64,000 nucleotides of DNA from Tistrella bauzanensis (GTDB taxonomy: Bacteria; Pseudomonadota; Alphaproteobacteria; Tistrellales; Tistrellaceae). Below the pieces are notes generated by a model. That model was given only the letters and a program-made list of their open reading frames with translations. It was not told where the DNA came from and ran no database searches. Below, piece by piece: positions 53,153 to 63,942 of the stretch; within the stretch, counting starts at the first letter, position 1; each line of letters starts with the position of its first letter. A program made the translations under genes and the position numbers. The stretch covers positions 32,549-96,548 of the forward strand of contig NZ_BMDZ01000012.1 in assembly GCF_014636235.1 (NCBI RefSeq), read 5' to 3'.

Positions 53153-53473
53153 TTACAAATGTCGGTCGACATCCATCCGACTATGCAGAATCCGGATGAC
53201 GTCAATCTCGTGCGGTGTGATTTTAAAGATCACAAAATGCAGACCGATCCGCGTTTTGAAATAGCCGGAGCGTACAGAAACAGGCTGATAGGTTCTCTCG
53301 TTATTTGCGAGCGCAATCAAGGCAGTCATTATTTGCGAAAAGTAAATCTCTGCCTGCTGAACGCTCCACGTTCTGACGCTATATTCGAATATATCTTCAA
53401 GATCCTGATCAGCGAGGGCTGTCAGGCGAATGCTCCGACGAAGGGGCTGGTTTCCCGACCGGTCGAGGCTCAT
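53153..53473 (-). CDS. parE: ParE/RelE-family toxin
   Basis: A 106-residue type II toxin. LTALADQDLEDIFEYSVRTWSVQQAEIYFSQI, RSGYFKTRIGLHFVIFKITPHEIDVIRILHSRMDVDRHL fits ParE, with the conserved helix pair and terminal strand ending in the HxxMD(x)xRHL block. ParE toxins poison DNA gyrase. It overlaps the upstream antitoxin gene by four bases (ATGA on the minus strand). Its sequence is less GC-rich than its neighbours, consistent with horizontal acquisition. Confidence 0.92.
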   Translation of the reverse strand: MSLDRSGNQPLRRSIRLTALADQDLEDIFEYSVRTWSVQQAEIYFSQIMTALIALANNERTYQPVSVRSGYFKTRIGLHFVIFKITPHEIDVIRILHSRMDVDRHL

Positions 53474-53715
53474 CGTGCATGTTTTACCCGCATGCGTGCA
53501 AGAAACGCATCGCTGTCAAAAACCTGCGGCGGTCCGGAACGCTCGCCGTCGTCAATGGCATCCTGCAAGGCGCGGACGCGCGCTTCATGTTCTTCAAGCA
53601 GCCGCAAACCTGCCCGCACAACCTCGCTCGCCGATCCATATCGGCCCGTGTCCACTTGCGCCTGTATGAAGGCAGCAAAATGATCGCCAATCGTGATCGA
53701 TGTGGTTCCGCTCAT
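53470..53715 (-). CDS. parD: ParD-family antitoxin
   Basis: An 81-residue antitoxin. TTSITIGDHFAAFIQAQVDTGRYGSASEVVRAGLRLLEEHE is the ribbon-helix-helix DNA-binding part of CopG/ParD type, followed by a C-terminal toxin-binding tail. It neutralises ParE and normally represses its own operon. The start at 53715 follows AGGAG at nine bases; this ribosome binding site is part of a triplicated 17-bp repeat. Translationally coupled to parE. Confidence 0.93.
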   Translation of the reverse strand: MSGTTSITIGDHFAAFIQAQVDTGRYGSASEVVRAGLRLLEEHEARVRALQDAIDDGERSGPPQVFDSDAFLARMRVKHAR

Positions 53716-53766
53716 GGCCTGACGCTCCTGATTGCCCGACGCTTCTGATGGCCTGATGCTTCTGAT
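53716..53766. repeat. Three 17-bp direct repeats abutting the parD start codon
   Basis: Units at 53716-53732, 53733-53749 and 53750-53766; on the minus strand the consensus is ATCAGRAGCRTCRGGCM. The unit touching the ATG supplies the AGGAG ribosome binding site; the other two read AGAAG at the same place. They could be ParD operator sites or the product of slippage. Confidence 0.9.
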
Positions 53767-53811
53767 GGATGGTCGACGCATATTACCATGGATCTGGTCA
53801 ATCAGTGTCGA

Positions 53812-55083
53812 TCAGCGCTGCCTTCCTGTCGCCGTTGCCATCCGGGGGCCGGAGGCTGGGGCATCCGGCTCGTCCGACGCGGCCGGTTCGCCCGCCGCGG
53901 CTGTCGCCGCACGATCGGCCGTGGCGCGGTCGGGGGGCAGGGTGGCGCCCTCAGTGGTGAGCAGGGCGCGTTTGACCCGTTCGCCCCAGCGATAGCCGGC
54001 GAAGCCGCCCTGTTCGGGGACCACCCGGTGGCAGGGTACCAGCAGCGCCACCTTGTTGGTGGCGCAGGCGCGGCCCACCGCGCGCGCGGCACCGGGATTG
54101 CCCAGCGCGCGGGCCAGGGCGCCATAGGTGGTGACCTGGCCCGCCGGCAGCCGGCGCAGCGCTTCCCACACGCGGAGCGTGAAGGCGCCGGCGCGCAGGT
54201 CCAGCGGCAGGCCGTGATCGTCCAGCCGCGCGCCATCCTGCGACAGCCCGGCCAGCACCGCCTCGGCGGCGGCGCCGATCAGCGCATGGCCGGCATCGGC
54301 CTCGACCAGCCGGGCGGCCGGGAAGTCGGCACCAAGCCCGCGCAGCAGGGCCGCATCGTCGGGGTCGATCGCGATCATGGCGATGCCGCGATCGGTGGCC
54401 GCGATCAGCAGCCGGCCATGGGGGCAATCGAACAGCCGCCACGACACGGTCTCGCCGCCACCACCGGCGGCGAAGCGGCCCGGTGCCATGCCAAGCCCGG
54501 CAGCGCCGCCGTCATAGACCCGCGCCGGGCCGCCGAAGCCGGCGGTATAGACCGCCTCGGTCACGCTTTCACCGGCCTTCAGCGCGGTGCGGAAACGGTT
54601 GCGCTTCAACCCGCGCAGCATGTCGGCCGGCGCCACCCCCAGCACCCGGCCGAAGGCGCGGGCGAGCTTTCGGGTCTCGACCCCCAGCAGACTGGCAAGC
54701 TCGGTGGCGCCCGGCACCTCGCAGCGCCGGTCGATGGCGCCCATCGCCGCGAGCACCAGCCGCTGTTCCGGCCCCAGCGCCTGGGGTTGCGGCGCGCAGC
54801 GTTTGCAGGCGCGGAACCCCGCCGCCTCGGCGGCATGGGCATCGGCGAAGAAGCGGACATTCTGGCGGAGCGGCGTGCGTGCCGGGCAGCCGGGCCGGCA
54901 ATAGATGCCGGTGGTCAGCACCCCCAGCCGGAAGGCATCGGCGAACCGCCGGTCGCGGGTGACGATGATATGCCACAGCCGGTCGTCGCCGGCCTGATTG
55001 CCGGCCAGCGCCATGGCGGTGGCCGGCTGCGGGATATCGGCCGCGACGGGCCCGGCCGACGGCTGGATCTGGTGATCGGACAT
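53812..55083 (-). CDS. ada: Bifunctional Ada: methylphosphotriester/O6-methylguanine-DNA methyltransferase and AraC-type activator
   Basis: A 423-residue protein. N-Ada zinc domain with C62, C66, C93 and C96 (GIYCRPGCPARTP, RACKRC), an AraC-type HTH (ELASLLGVETRKLARAFGRVLGVAPADMLRGLKRNRFRTAL), and a C-terminal MGMT domain with LRVWEALRRLPAGQVTTYGALARALG and the acceptor Cys in LVPCHRVVPEQGGFAGYRWG. Ada repairs alkylated DNA and, once methylated, activates the adaptive response. A ~45-residue Ala/Asp-rich tail follows the core. It lies between the yej operon and parDE. Confidence 0.95.
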   Translation of the reverse strand: MSDHQIQPSAGPVAADIPQPATAMALAGNQAGDDRLWHIIVTRDRRFADAFRLGVLTTGIYCRPGCPARTPLRQNVRFFADAHAAEAAGFRACKRCAPQPQALGPEQRLVLAAMGAIDRRCEVPGATELASLLGVETRKLARAFGRVLGVAPADMLRGLKRNRFRTALKAGESVTEAVYTAGFGGPARVYDGGAAGLGMAPGRFAAGGGGETVSWRLFDCPHGRLLIAATDRGIAMIAIDPDDAALLRGLGADFPAARLVEADAGHALIGAAAEAVLAGLSQDGARLDDHGLPLDLRAGAFTLRVWEALRRLPAGQVTTYGALARALGNPGAARAVGRACATNKVALLVPCHRVVPEQGGFAGYRWGERVKRALLTTEGATLPPDRATADRAATAAAGEPAASDEPDAPASGPRMATATGRQR

Positions 55084-55152
55084 GATGGCACTTCCTCGAT
55101 GATCGACTGGATCAGGTGACAGCTATCCTGCACCCGATCAGGGGCCGACCAC

Positions 55153-55174
55153 CATCCGCGACCGGACGCGGATG
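55153..55174 (-). terminator. Hairpin downstream of yejF
   Basis: CATCCGCG (55153-55160) and CGCGGATG (55167-55174) form an 8-bp perfect stem 12 bp after the yejF stop. No T-tract. Confidence 0.45.
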
Positions 55175-55186
55175 TCATCCGGCCGG

Positions 55187-56976
<1,790 letters not shown>

Positions 56977-56980
<4 letters not shown>

Positions 56981-58023
56981 GCAAAGACCTTCTTGGGGTC
57001 GAAGGCGTCGCGCACGGCCTCTCCGATGAAGATCAGCAGCGACAGCATCAGCGCCAGGGTGATGAAGCCTGAAATGCCCAGCCATGGCGCCTGAAGATTG
57101 TTCTTGCCCTGATTGAGCAACTCGCCCAGCGAGGGCGAGCCGGCCGGCAGCCCCAGCCCCAGGAAATCGAGCGAGGTCAGGGCCGTGATGCCGCCCGACA
57201 GGATGAAGGGCATGAAGGTGAGGGTGGAGACCATGGCATTGGGCAGGATGTGGCGGCGCATGATGCCGATATCGCTGACCCCCATGGCGCGGGCGGCACG
57301 GACATAGTCGAAATTCCGGGTGCGCAGGAATTCAGCCCGCACCAGCGCCACCAGACCGGTCCACGAGAACAGGGTGAGCAGGCCCAGCAGCAGCCAGACG
57401 GTGGGCTGGAACAGCGCCGACAGGATCAGCAGCACATAAAGCTGCGGCAGCCCCGACCAGATCTCGATCAGCCGCTGGAACACCAGATCGGTGACGCCGC
57501 CGAAATAACCCTGCACGGCGCCGGCGACGACGCCGATCACCGAGCTTGCCAGCGTCAGCCCCAGCCCGAACAGCACCGACAGCCGGAAGCCATAGATCAA
57601 CCGGGCCAGCACGTCGCGGCCCTGATCATCGGTGCCCAGCCAGTTTTCGGGCGAGGGCGGCGCCGGCGCCGGCACCTGAAGGTTGAAATTGATGGTGTTG
57701 TACGAGAAGCGCACCGGCGGCCATATCGCCCAGCCATCGGCTTCGATCGTGTCCATGGTGATCTGATCGCGGTAATTGGCCGGTGTCGGCAGGAAGCCGC
57801 CGAATTCCGTGTCGGGATAGTCGACCAGCACCGGCACATACAGCCGCCCCTGATAAGACATCAGGATCGGCCGGTCATTGGCGACGAACTCGGCCCCCAG
57901 CGACAGGATGAACAGCACCAGAAACAGCCACAGCGACCAGAAGCCCCGACGGTTGCGACGGAAGTTGCGCAGCCGGCGGCGGTTGAGCGGCCCGAGGCCG
58001 GCGCTCCAGGTGGTCAGCCCCAT
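56977..58023 (-). CDS. yejE: Oligopeptide ABC transporter permease YejE
   Basis: A 348-residue DppC/OppC-type permease. A basic N-terminus and first helix (FWSLWLFLVLFILSLGAEF), a ~100-residue periplasmic loop (YPDTEFGGFLPTPANYRDQI) typical of YejE, then the signature WLGTDDQGRDVLARLIYGFRLS and five further helices with the EAA loop (RAARAMGVSDIGIMRRHILPNA). It pairs with YejB in the inner membrane. Five bases separate the yejB stop from its ATG. Confidence 0.95.
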
Positions 58024-58027
58024 CGCC

Positions 58028-59110
58028 TCAAGCCCCCCGGCCTTCGAAATCGATCCGCGGATCGATCGCCACATACATCAGATCGCCGATCAGGTTCAGC
58101 AGCAGCCCGATCAGGGTGAAGATGAACAGCGAGGCAAAGACGATCGGATAATCGCGGTTCAGCACCGCCTCGTAGGACAACAGCCCCAGCCCGTCGAGCG
58201 AGAAGATCACCTCGATCAGCAGGGATCCGGTGAACAGCAGCCCGACCAGAGTGGCCGGCAGGCCGGCGACCACGATCAGCATGGCATTGCGGAACACATG
58301 ACCATACAGCACCCGCCGCTCGGTCAGCCCTTTGGCGCGGGCGGTGATGACGTAATGCTTGCCGATCTCGTCGAGGAAGGAATTCTTGGTGAGCAGAGTG
58401 AGGGTGGCGAAGCCGCCGATCACCAGCGAGGTCACCGGCAGCGCCAGATGCCAGAAATAGTCGAGGATCTGTTGCCACCAGGGCAGATCGGCCCAGTTGT
58501 CGGACACCAGCCCGCGCAAGGGGAACCAACTGACCATCGACCCGCCGGCGAACAGCACCACCAGCAGAATGGCGAACAGAAAGGCGGGCACGGCATAGCC
58601 CACGATCACCAGCCCGCTGGTCCAGATATCGAAGGGCGTGCCGTCGCGCACCGCCTTGGCGATGCCAAGCGGGATCGACACCAGATAGATGATCAGCGTG
58701 CTCCATAACCCCAGAGACACCGAAACCGGCAGCTTGTCGGCGATCAGCGACACCACCGGTGCGTTGCGGAAAAAGCTGTCGCCGAAATCGAAGGTGACAT
58801 AGCTGGTCATCATGTCGACGAAACGCTCGACCGGCGGTTTGTCGAAGCCATAGAGGCTGCGGATCTCGTCGACCAGTCCTTCGGGCAGGCCACGGGCGCC
58901 GCGATACTCCCGGCCCGTGGGCACGGACGCGACCTCCCGGCCGCCGCCGCTGAACCCGGCGGTGGCATCGGTCTGCGCCCCGCTCAATGTCGCGAGCATC
59001 TGTTCCACCGGCCCACCCGGCGCGAACTGCACCACGGCGAAATTGATCACCATGATGCCGAACAGCGTGAACGGGATCAGGGCCAGGCGGCGCAGGATGT
59101 ATGCGAGCAT
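58028..59110 (-). CDS. yejB: Oligopeptide ABC transporter permease YejB
   Basis: A 360-residue DppB/OppB-type permease with six helices. [34 protein letters not shown] is the family N-terminus, [30 protein letters not shown] the start of the core, and [26 protein letters not shown] the EAA loop that docks on the ATPase. The 40-residue extra loop ([31 protein letters not shown]) is characteristic of YejB. Eighteen bases separate it from yejA. Confidence 0.95.
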   Translation of the reverse strand: MLAYILRRLALIPFTLFGIMVINFAVVQFAPGGPVEQMLATLSGAQTDATAGFSGGGREVASVPTGREYRGARGLPEGLVDEIRSLYGFDKPPVERFVDMMTSYVTFDFGDSFFRNAPVVSLIADKLPVSVSLGLWSTLIIYLVSIPLGIAKAVRDGTPFDIWTSGLVIVGYAVPAFLFAILLVVLFAGGSMVSWFPLRGLVSDNWADLPWWQQILDYFWHLALPVTSLVIGGFATLTLLTKNSFLDEIGKHYVITARAKGLTERRVLYGHVFRNAMLIVVAGLPATLVGLLFTGSLLIEVIFSLDGLGLLSYEAVLNRDYPIVFASLFIFTLIGLLLNLIGDLMYVAIDPRIDFEGRGA

Positions 59111-59128
59111 GCCGGGTCCGGTCCTCCC

Positions 59129-61045
59129 TCAGCGGCCAAGATTATATTTGCGAGCCAGCGCCTGATCCACCCACCAGGTGTCCAGATCGATCCCGTAATC
59201 GGGCAAGACCTGCGGGCGACCGAACTTGTTCCAATAAACCAGCCGGAAAGCCGGCAGATGGAAGTTGGGGATGACGTAATCGCCCCATAACAGCACCCGG
59301 TCCAGCGCCTTCACCGCCGTGACCAGACTGCTGCGGTCCTTGGCATCGATGATCTTCTGGATCAGCGCATCGACCACTGGATTCTTGATTCCGGCATAAT
59401 TGCGGCTGCCGGGGCGGTCGGCGGCATCGCTGCCCCAATATTCCCGCTGCTCGTTGCCCGGCGACTGCGATTGCGCCCAAACCTCGGTGGTGATGTCGTA
59501 ATCGAAGGTCTGAAGGCGGTTTTCGTACTGTGCGGCGTCGACCATGCGGACATTGGCATCGATGCCGAGCCGCCCCAGGCTGCGGGTGATCGGCATCACG
59601 ATCCGTTCCGTGGCGGCATCGTCGATCAGGAATTCGATGCGCAGCGGTTCCTTGGCGTCGGGGGCATAGAGCTTGCCGTTACGCACCTCATAGCCCGCAT
59701 CCTGCAGGATCTCGTATGCCGCCTTCAGCCCCTCGCGGTTGCTGCCGCTGCCATCGGTCCTGGGCACGGTATAGGGTTCAGTGAACAGCGCCTCGGGCAA
59801 CTGGTCGCGGAACGGTTCCAGCAAGGCCAGTTCGTCGCCCTCAGGCACGCCGCTCGATGCCATCGAGGAGTTCTCGAAATAGCTGTCGGTGCGGGTATAG
59901 GCGCCATAGAACAGGGTCTTGTTCGACCATTCGAAGTCGAAGACATACTGCATCGCCCGGCGCAGCGCCGGGTCTTGAAATTTCGGCCGGCGGGTGTTCA
60001 TCACCAGCCCCTGCATGCCGACCGAGATCCGGTGCGGGATCACCGCCAGTTGCAGCTTGCCGCTTTCAACCTCGGGCATGTTATAGGCGGTGGCCCAGCG
60101 GCGGGCGCTGTTTTCGAGCCGCAGGTCGTATTGTCCGGCCTTGAAGGCTTCGACCGACACCTCGTCGTCGCGATAATAATCGACCACCTGACGATCGAAA
60201 TTATGGCGCCCGACGTTCACCGGCAGATCGCGTGCCCAGTAATCCTTCACCCGTTCAAGCACCAGCGAGCGCCCGGGATCGGCCGAGGCGACCTTATAGG
60301 GGCCGCTGCCCAGTAAGGGCTCCAGCGTGGTGGCGGTGAAGTCGCGGGTCTCGAAAAACGCCTTCGACAGCACCGGCAGCGATCCCAGGATCAGCGGCAG
60401 TTCGCGATTGCTGGTGTTCGAGAAGCTGAACCGCACCGTGTGATCGTCGATGACCTCCGCCGCCTCGACCTCGGCATAATAGATCCGATACATCGGATGG
60501 CCCTTGGTCTTCAGCGTGTCGAAAGTGAAGGCGACATCGGCGGCGGTGACCGGGCTGCCGTCGTGGAACCGGGCTTGCCGGCGCAGCGTGAAGGTGACCG
60601 AGGAATTGTCGGGCGCGATGTCGATTGTTTCGGCGATCAGGCCATATTCCGAGAACGGCTCGTCGAGGCTCTGGACGGTCAGGGTGTCGAAGGTGGAGCC
60701 GACACCGGCCGAGATGCCACGCAACGTGAATGGATTGAGGCTGTCGAAGGTGCCGCGCGCGGCGGTTTTCAGCGTGCCACCCTTGGGCGCATCGGGGTAG
60801 GCATAGGCGAAATGGGTGAAATCAGACGGATATTTCAGGTCACCATACATCGACAAGCCATGCGCCGGTTCGGCATGCAGTCGGCCGGGCAGGGCCAGCA
60901 GGCCGCCGATCAGGCCGCCCGCCAGACCGATCATCACCGCCGCCGTTGTCACAAGGCGGCGTGTCGCATGCCCGGATCTGCGGCGCAGGCTGTCCGCACC
61001 AGTGCCCGCACCGTTGATCGCCGTGGTGTCCCCTCGTTCAGCCAT
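59129..61045 (-). CDS. yejA: Peptide ABC transporter substrate-binding protein YejA
   Basis: A ~638-residue periplasmic SBP_bac_5 protein. A long basic n-region precedes a signal helix (LVTTAAVMIGLAGGLIGGLLALPGRLHA). YPDAPKGGTLKTAARGTFDSLNPF, FTLRRQARFHDGSPVTAADVAFTFDTLK and GSGPYKVAS are the conserved blocks; WWVDQALARKYNLGR is a YejA-type end. It delivers oligopeptides to YejBEF. ATG 61045 is used; a GTG at 61048 immediately precedes it. First gene of the operon, 79 bp from hisN. Confidence 0.95.
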   Translation of the reverse strand: MAERGDTTAINGAGTGADSLRRRSGHATRRLVTTAAVMIGLAGGLIGGLLALPGRLHAEPAHGLSMYGDLKYPSDFTHFAYAYPDAPKGGTLKTAARGTFDSLNPFTLRGISAGVGSTFDTLTVQSLDEPFSEYGLIAETIDIAPDNSSVTFTLRRQARFHDGSPVTAADVAFTFDTLKTKGHPMYRIYYAEVEAAEVIDDHTVRFSFSNTSNRELPLILGSLPVLSKAFFETRDFTATTLEPLLGSGPYKVASADPGRSLVLERVKDYWARDLPVNVGRHNFDRQVVDYYRDDEVSVEAFKAGQYDLRLENSARRWATAYNMPEVESGKLQLAVIPHRISVGMQGLVMNTRRPKFQDPALRRAMQYVFDFEWSNKTLFYGAYTRTDSYFENSSMASSGVPEGDELALLEPFRDQLPEALFTEPYTVPRTDGSGSNREGLKAAYEILQDAGYEVRNGKLYAPDAKEPLRIEFLIDDAATERIVMPITRSLGRLGIDANVRMVDAAQYENRLQTFDYDITTEVWAQSQSPGNEQREYWGSDAADRPGSRNYAGIKNPVVDALIQKIIDAKDRSSLVTAVKALDRVLLWGDYVIPNFHLPAFRLVYWNKFGRPQVLPDYGIDLDTWWVDQALARKYNLGR

Positions 61046-61124
61046 CACCTGCCGCTATCCCCCTGTCGCTGCATCGGCTGCATCCGTTCATGATAGGCCA
61101 AGTTCAGGCAATGGTAAGGCCCGT

Positions 61125-61952
61125 TCAAGCCGCGGCCAGAATTTGGAGGGCTGCGGCATGCGCGCGCCGATCGCCCGCGGCCAGAATCCGGCCATCGCCA
61201 TCGAGGCTGAGCGGCCGGCCGTGCCAGTCGCTGACAATGCCGCCGGCGCCTTCGATCACCGGCACCAGCGCGCACCAGTCATAGGGCTTCATGTCGACCT
61301 CGGCCACCAGATCGAGCAGGCCCATCGCCAGCAGCCCATAATTATAACAGTCGCCGCCCCAGACCACATCGGCAACCGAGGCGGCCAGACGGTCGAAGCC
61401 CGGCCGGTCGGCGGGGCCGAACATGGCGGGCGAGGTGGCGGCCATGCGGGCCGGGGCAAGATCGGCGCAGTCGCGGCTGCGGATCACCAGGCCGTCATGG
61501 CAGCTGTCGCTGCCGGCCACACCCCACCAGCGTTCGCCGGTGCCGCCGGCATCGATCACCCCCAGCACCGGCCGGCCGCGAAAGCACAGGCCAATCAGGG
61601 TGCCGAAGGTGGGCTTGCCGGTGATGAAGGCGCGGGTACCGTCGATCGGGTCCAGAATCCACTGCCAGTCGGCCCCCTGGCGCACGCGGCCATGTTCCTC
61701 GCCGAAGATGCCGTGGTCGGGCGCCTCGGCTTCGAGAATGCGGCGCATCGCCGCTTCTGCCTCGCGATCGGCCAGGGTGACGGGGCTGTGATCGGGCTTC
61801 ACATCCACCGGCACGGCGGTGCGGAAATAACGTCGGGCTTCAACACGCGCGGCATCGGCCAGCCGGAAGGCCAGAGGCAGGCAGGCGGCGGCCTCTGCCG
61901 CGACGGATGCGGCGACGGGTGCCAGATCGGCGGTGGACGGGTTGATCGGCAT
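61125..61952 (-). CDS. hisN: Histidinol-phosphatase HisN (inositol monophosphatase family)
   Basis: A 275-residue IMPase-fold phosphatase. FGEEHG and WILDPIDGTRAFITGKPTFGTLIGL carry the Mg2+ ligands; the TRAFITGKPTFGTLI segment is the one typical of HisN rather than SuhB or CysQ. YDWCALVPVIEGAGGIVSDWHG holds the last metal Asp. It would dephosphorylate L-histidinol phosphate in histidine synthesis. No other his genes are close. It lies upstream of yejA in the same direction. Confidence 0.9.
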   Translation of the reverse strand: MPINPSTADLAPVAASVAAEAAACLPLAFRLADAARVEARRYFRTAVPVDVKPDHSPVTLADREAEAAMRRILEAEAPDHGIFGEEHGRVRQGADWQWILDPIDGTRAFITGKPTFGTLIGLCFRGRPVLGVIDAGGTGERWWGVAGSDSCHDGLVIRSRDCADLAPARMAATSPAMFGPADRPGFDRLAASVADVVWGGDCYNYGLLAMGLLDLVAEVDMKPYDWCALVPVIEGAGGIVSDWHGRPLSLDGDGRILAAGDRRAHAAALQILAAA

Positions 61953-61992
61953 CGATGCCTCGGATCATGGGGGCGGTTGCGGTGTGCAATAC

Positions 61993-62033
61993 GAAGACGC
62001 CCGCCGGATCAGACCGATCCGGCGGGCGTCTTC
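61993..62033 (-). terminator. 18-bp perfect hairpin after the cytochrome c gene
   Basis: The arms 61993-62010 and 62016-62033 are perfectly complementary with a five-base loop. It lies between the cytochrome c gene and hisN, both on the minus strand, and probably ends cytochrome c transcription. Confidence 0.75.
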
Positions 62034-62093
62034 ATCACGATATCAGGGCCGCGACCATATGTCAGAACCGGCCGGAACTGATCACCGGTCGGA

Positions 62094-62717
62094 TCAACCG
62101 GCAGAGGCCGGGGCTTCGGCGGCAGGTGCGGCCTCGCCATCCGCCGAGGGGGCGGCTGCCTCACCCTCGGCCGGTGCGTCGGCTGCCGGCGCCTCCGGCA
62201 GCGGCTGGGGATTGTCGGACTGGCTGTTCAGATAGGCGATGACCGCGGCGCGATCCTCAACCTTCGACAGACCGGCGAAGGACATCTTGGTGCCCGGCGC
62301 GAAATCCGACGGCTTGGTCAGGAAGTGATCGAGCTTGTCGAAGGTCCACTCGCCGCCGAGGCCCTGCAGGGCTGCGGAATAGGCGAAGCCGTCGGCCGAG
62401 GCGATCGGGCGGCCGACCACACTCCACAACTCGGGGCCGACCTTGTTCGGGCCGCCCTTCGAGTCGTCATGACAGGCGGTGCAGCGCGCGAAGACCTTGG
62501 CGCCGGCCTTGGGGTCGGCGGATGCCAGCGCCACCGGGAAGGGAATCTCGGCCGGGGCCTCGGCGGCGCCGCTCTGTTCCACGCCCTCGATCACATAGGC
62601 GTTCTGTTCCAGATGTTCCGGCTCGTACACCATCTCCGAAACGACACCGACGACCATGGCGAACAGCGCTGCCGTCAGGAACGCGGCCATCAGCTTGTTG
62701 AATTCGAAGCCGGACAT
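62094..62717 (-). CDS. Membrane-anchored cytochrome c (CycM/c552-like)
   Basis: A 207-residue protein. The N-terminal helix (LMAAFLTAALFAMVVGVVSEMVY) is an uncleaved anchor. The class I cytochrome c domain has the haem motif CTACHD (CxxCH), VGPELWSVVGRPIAS, and the axial Met in PGTKMSFAGL. A ~40-residue Ala/Glu/Pro-rich C-terminal tail follows. Such proteins carry electrons between the bc1 complex and terminal oxidase on the periplasmic face. The start at 62717 follows AGAGG at eight bases. Its upstream region (62731-62771) has a ~21-bp imperfect duplication. Confidence 0.93.
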   Translation of the reverse strand: MSGFEFNKLMAAFLTAALFAMVVGVVSEMVYEPEHLEQNAYVIEGVEQSGAAEAPAEIPFPVALASADPKAGAKVFARCTACHDDSKGGPNKVGPELWSVVGRPIASADGFAYSAALQGLGGEWTFDKLDHFLTKPSDFAPGTKMSFAGLSKVEDRAAVIAYLNSQSDNPQPLPEAPAADAPAEGEAAAPSADGEAAPAAEAPASAG

Positions 62718-63057
62718 GCCCAATCCTCTTACACACGAAGCCCGACGGCCCACACACGAAGCCGGACAGCTAGGCACGGTTCGGCACAAGCTGGTGCCGC
62801 GCCGCAGGTTTTGTTAAGCGCCAGGATACCTGGGGCGGTTGTCGGGTCCGCCACGACCGGAGCCGCAGCCTGACCCGGTCCGTCCCTCAGGGGACCATGG
62901 CACGGGTTCGCGTCCGGCCATCCAGGGGCCGGGTCGCGCGCAGATTAGCCACTTCCCCCGCGTCTGTCCAATCCCTATAAGGGGCGAAGCGGTGCCGCTT
63001 CCACGTGCAGCCGCCCCCCTGCGTCACATGGTCGCAACCATCTGGATGGATCTGCCG
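62718..63057. other. Divergent gap between cytochrome c and kdsB genes
   Basis: It contains a ~21-bp direct duplication with core ACACACGAAGCC (62731 and 62752) just upstream of the cytochrome c gene. In the remainder I see no gene and no convincing promoter match. Confidence 0.45.
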
Positions 63058-63810
63058 ATGAACCCGCTGGTCGTGATCCCAACCCGGCTTGCCGCAAGCC
63101 GCCTGCCCCGCAAGCCTCTGGCCGACATAAACGGCCGGCCGATGATCCTGCACTGCCTGGACCATGCGCTGGCGGCCGGCGTCGGCCCGGTGGTGGTGGC
63201 CGCAGGCGATCAGGAGATCGTGGATGTGGTGCAGGCAGCCGGCGGCCATGCGGTTCTGACCGATCCGGGCCTGCCCTCCGGCTCCGACCGGGTGCAGGCG
63301 GCGGCCGAGATCTTCGACCCCGACCGCCGCCACGACGTGGTGATCAACTTCCAGGGCGACATGCCGGCGCTGGACCCGGCGCTGCCGCGGGCCGCACTGG
63401 CGGCGTTGGGCTGCGGGGTCGACATCGCGACCCTGGTGGTCGAGACCGAAGACCCGCTGGTGCGCGCCAACCCCAATGCCGCCAAGGCGGTGCTGTCGAT
63501 GCCGGCGGAGCGGCCGGCGGATGGCGCCATCCGCACCGGGCGGGCGCTGTATTTCACCCGCGCCGATGCGCCCTCGGGCCCCGGCCCGGTCTATCATCAC
63601 ATCGGCTTCTATGCCTTCCGGCGCGCGGCGCTGGACCGATTCGTGTCGCTGCCGCCCAGCCCGCTCGAACTGCGTGAGCGGCTGGAACAGCTGCGCGCGC
63701 TGGAAGCGGGCCTCAGGATCGATGCCGCGATCGTCGACACCATCCCGTTCGAGGTGAACACGCCCGAGGATCTTGAGGTCGCCCGCCGGCTGCTGGTGGC
63801 CCGGGGCTGA
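63058..63810 (+). CDS. kdsB: 3-deoxy-manno-octulosonate cytidylyltransferase (CMP-KDO synthetase)
   Basis: A 250-residue nucleotidyltransferase. VVIPTRLAASRLPRKPLADINGRPMILH is the CTP-binding N-terminus, SGSDRVQAAAE the substrate loop, and NFQGDMPALDP the metal-binding Asp (the usual QGDEP has Met here). YHHIGFYAFRRAALDRFVSLPPSPLELRERLEQLRALEAG matches the KDO-binding C-terminal half. It activates KDO for lipopolysaccharide inner-core assembly in the cytosol. The start at 63058 (MNPLVVIPTR) matches family N-termini; in-frame ATGs lie at 63028 and 63046. Confidence 0.93.
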   Translation: MNPLVVIPTRLAASRLPRKPLADINGRPMILHCLDHALAAGVGPVVVAAGDQEIVDVVQAAGGHAVLTDPGLPSGSDRVQAAAEIFDPDRRHDVVINFQGDMPALDPALPRAALAALGCGVDIATLVVETEDPLVRANPNAAKAVLSMPAERPADGAIRTGRALYFTRADAPSGPGPVYHHIGFYAFRRAALDRFVSLPPSPLELRERLEQLRALEAGLRIDAAIVDTIPFEVNTPEDLEVARRLLVARG

Positions 63811-63834
63811 ACCGGCCACTGCCCGGACCGGCCC

Positions 63835-63900
63835 GGGTCTGGAAAGGGGGCGGGTCTCGAAGGGGGCGGGTCTGGAAAGGGGCGGGTCTCAAAGGAGGGC
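63835..63900. repeat. 16-17 bp tandem repeat, 4 copies, downstream of kdsB
   Basis: The unit GGGTCTSGAAAGGGGGC (16-17 bp with small variants) starts at 63835, 63852, 63868 and 63884, from 24 bp after the kdsB stop. Confidence 0.93.
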
Positions 63901-63942
63901 GGGAGCAGCCGGAAAACCCGGCAGGGGAATCGGGTGAAAATT

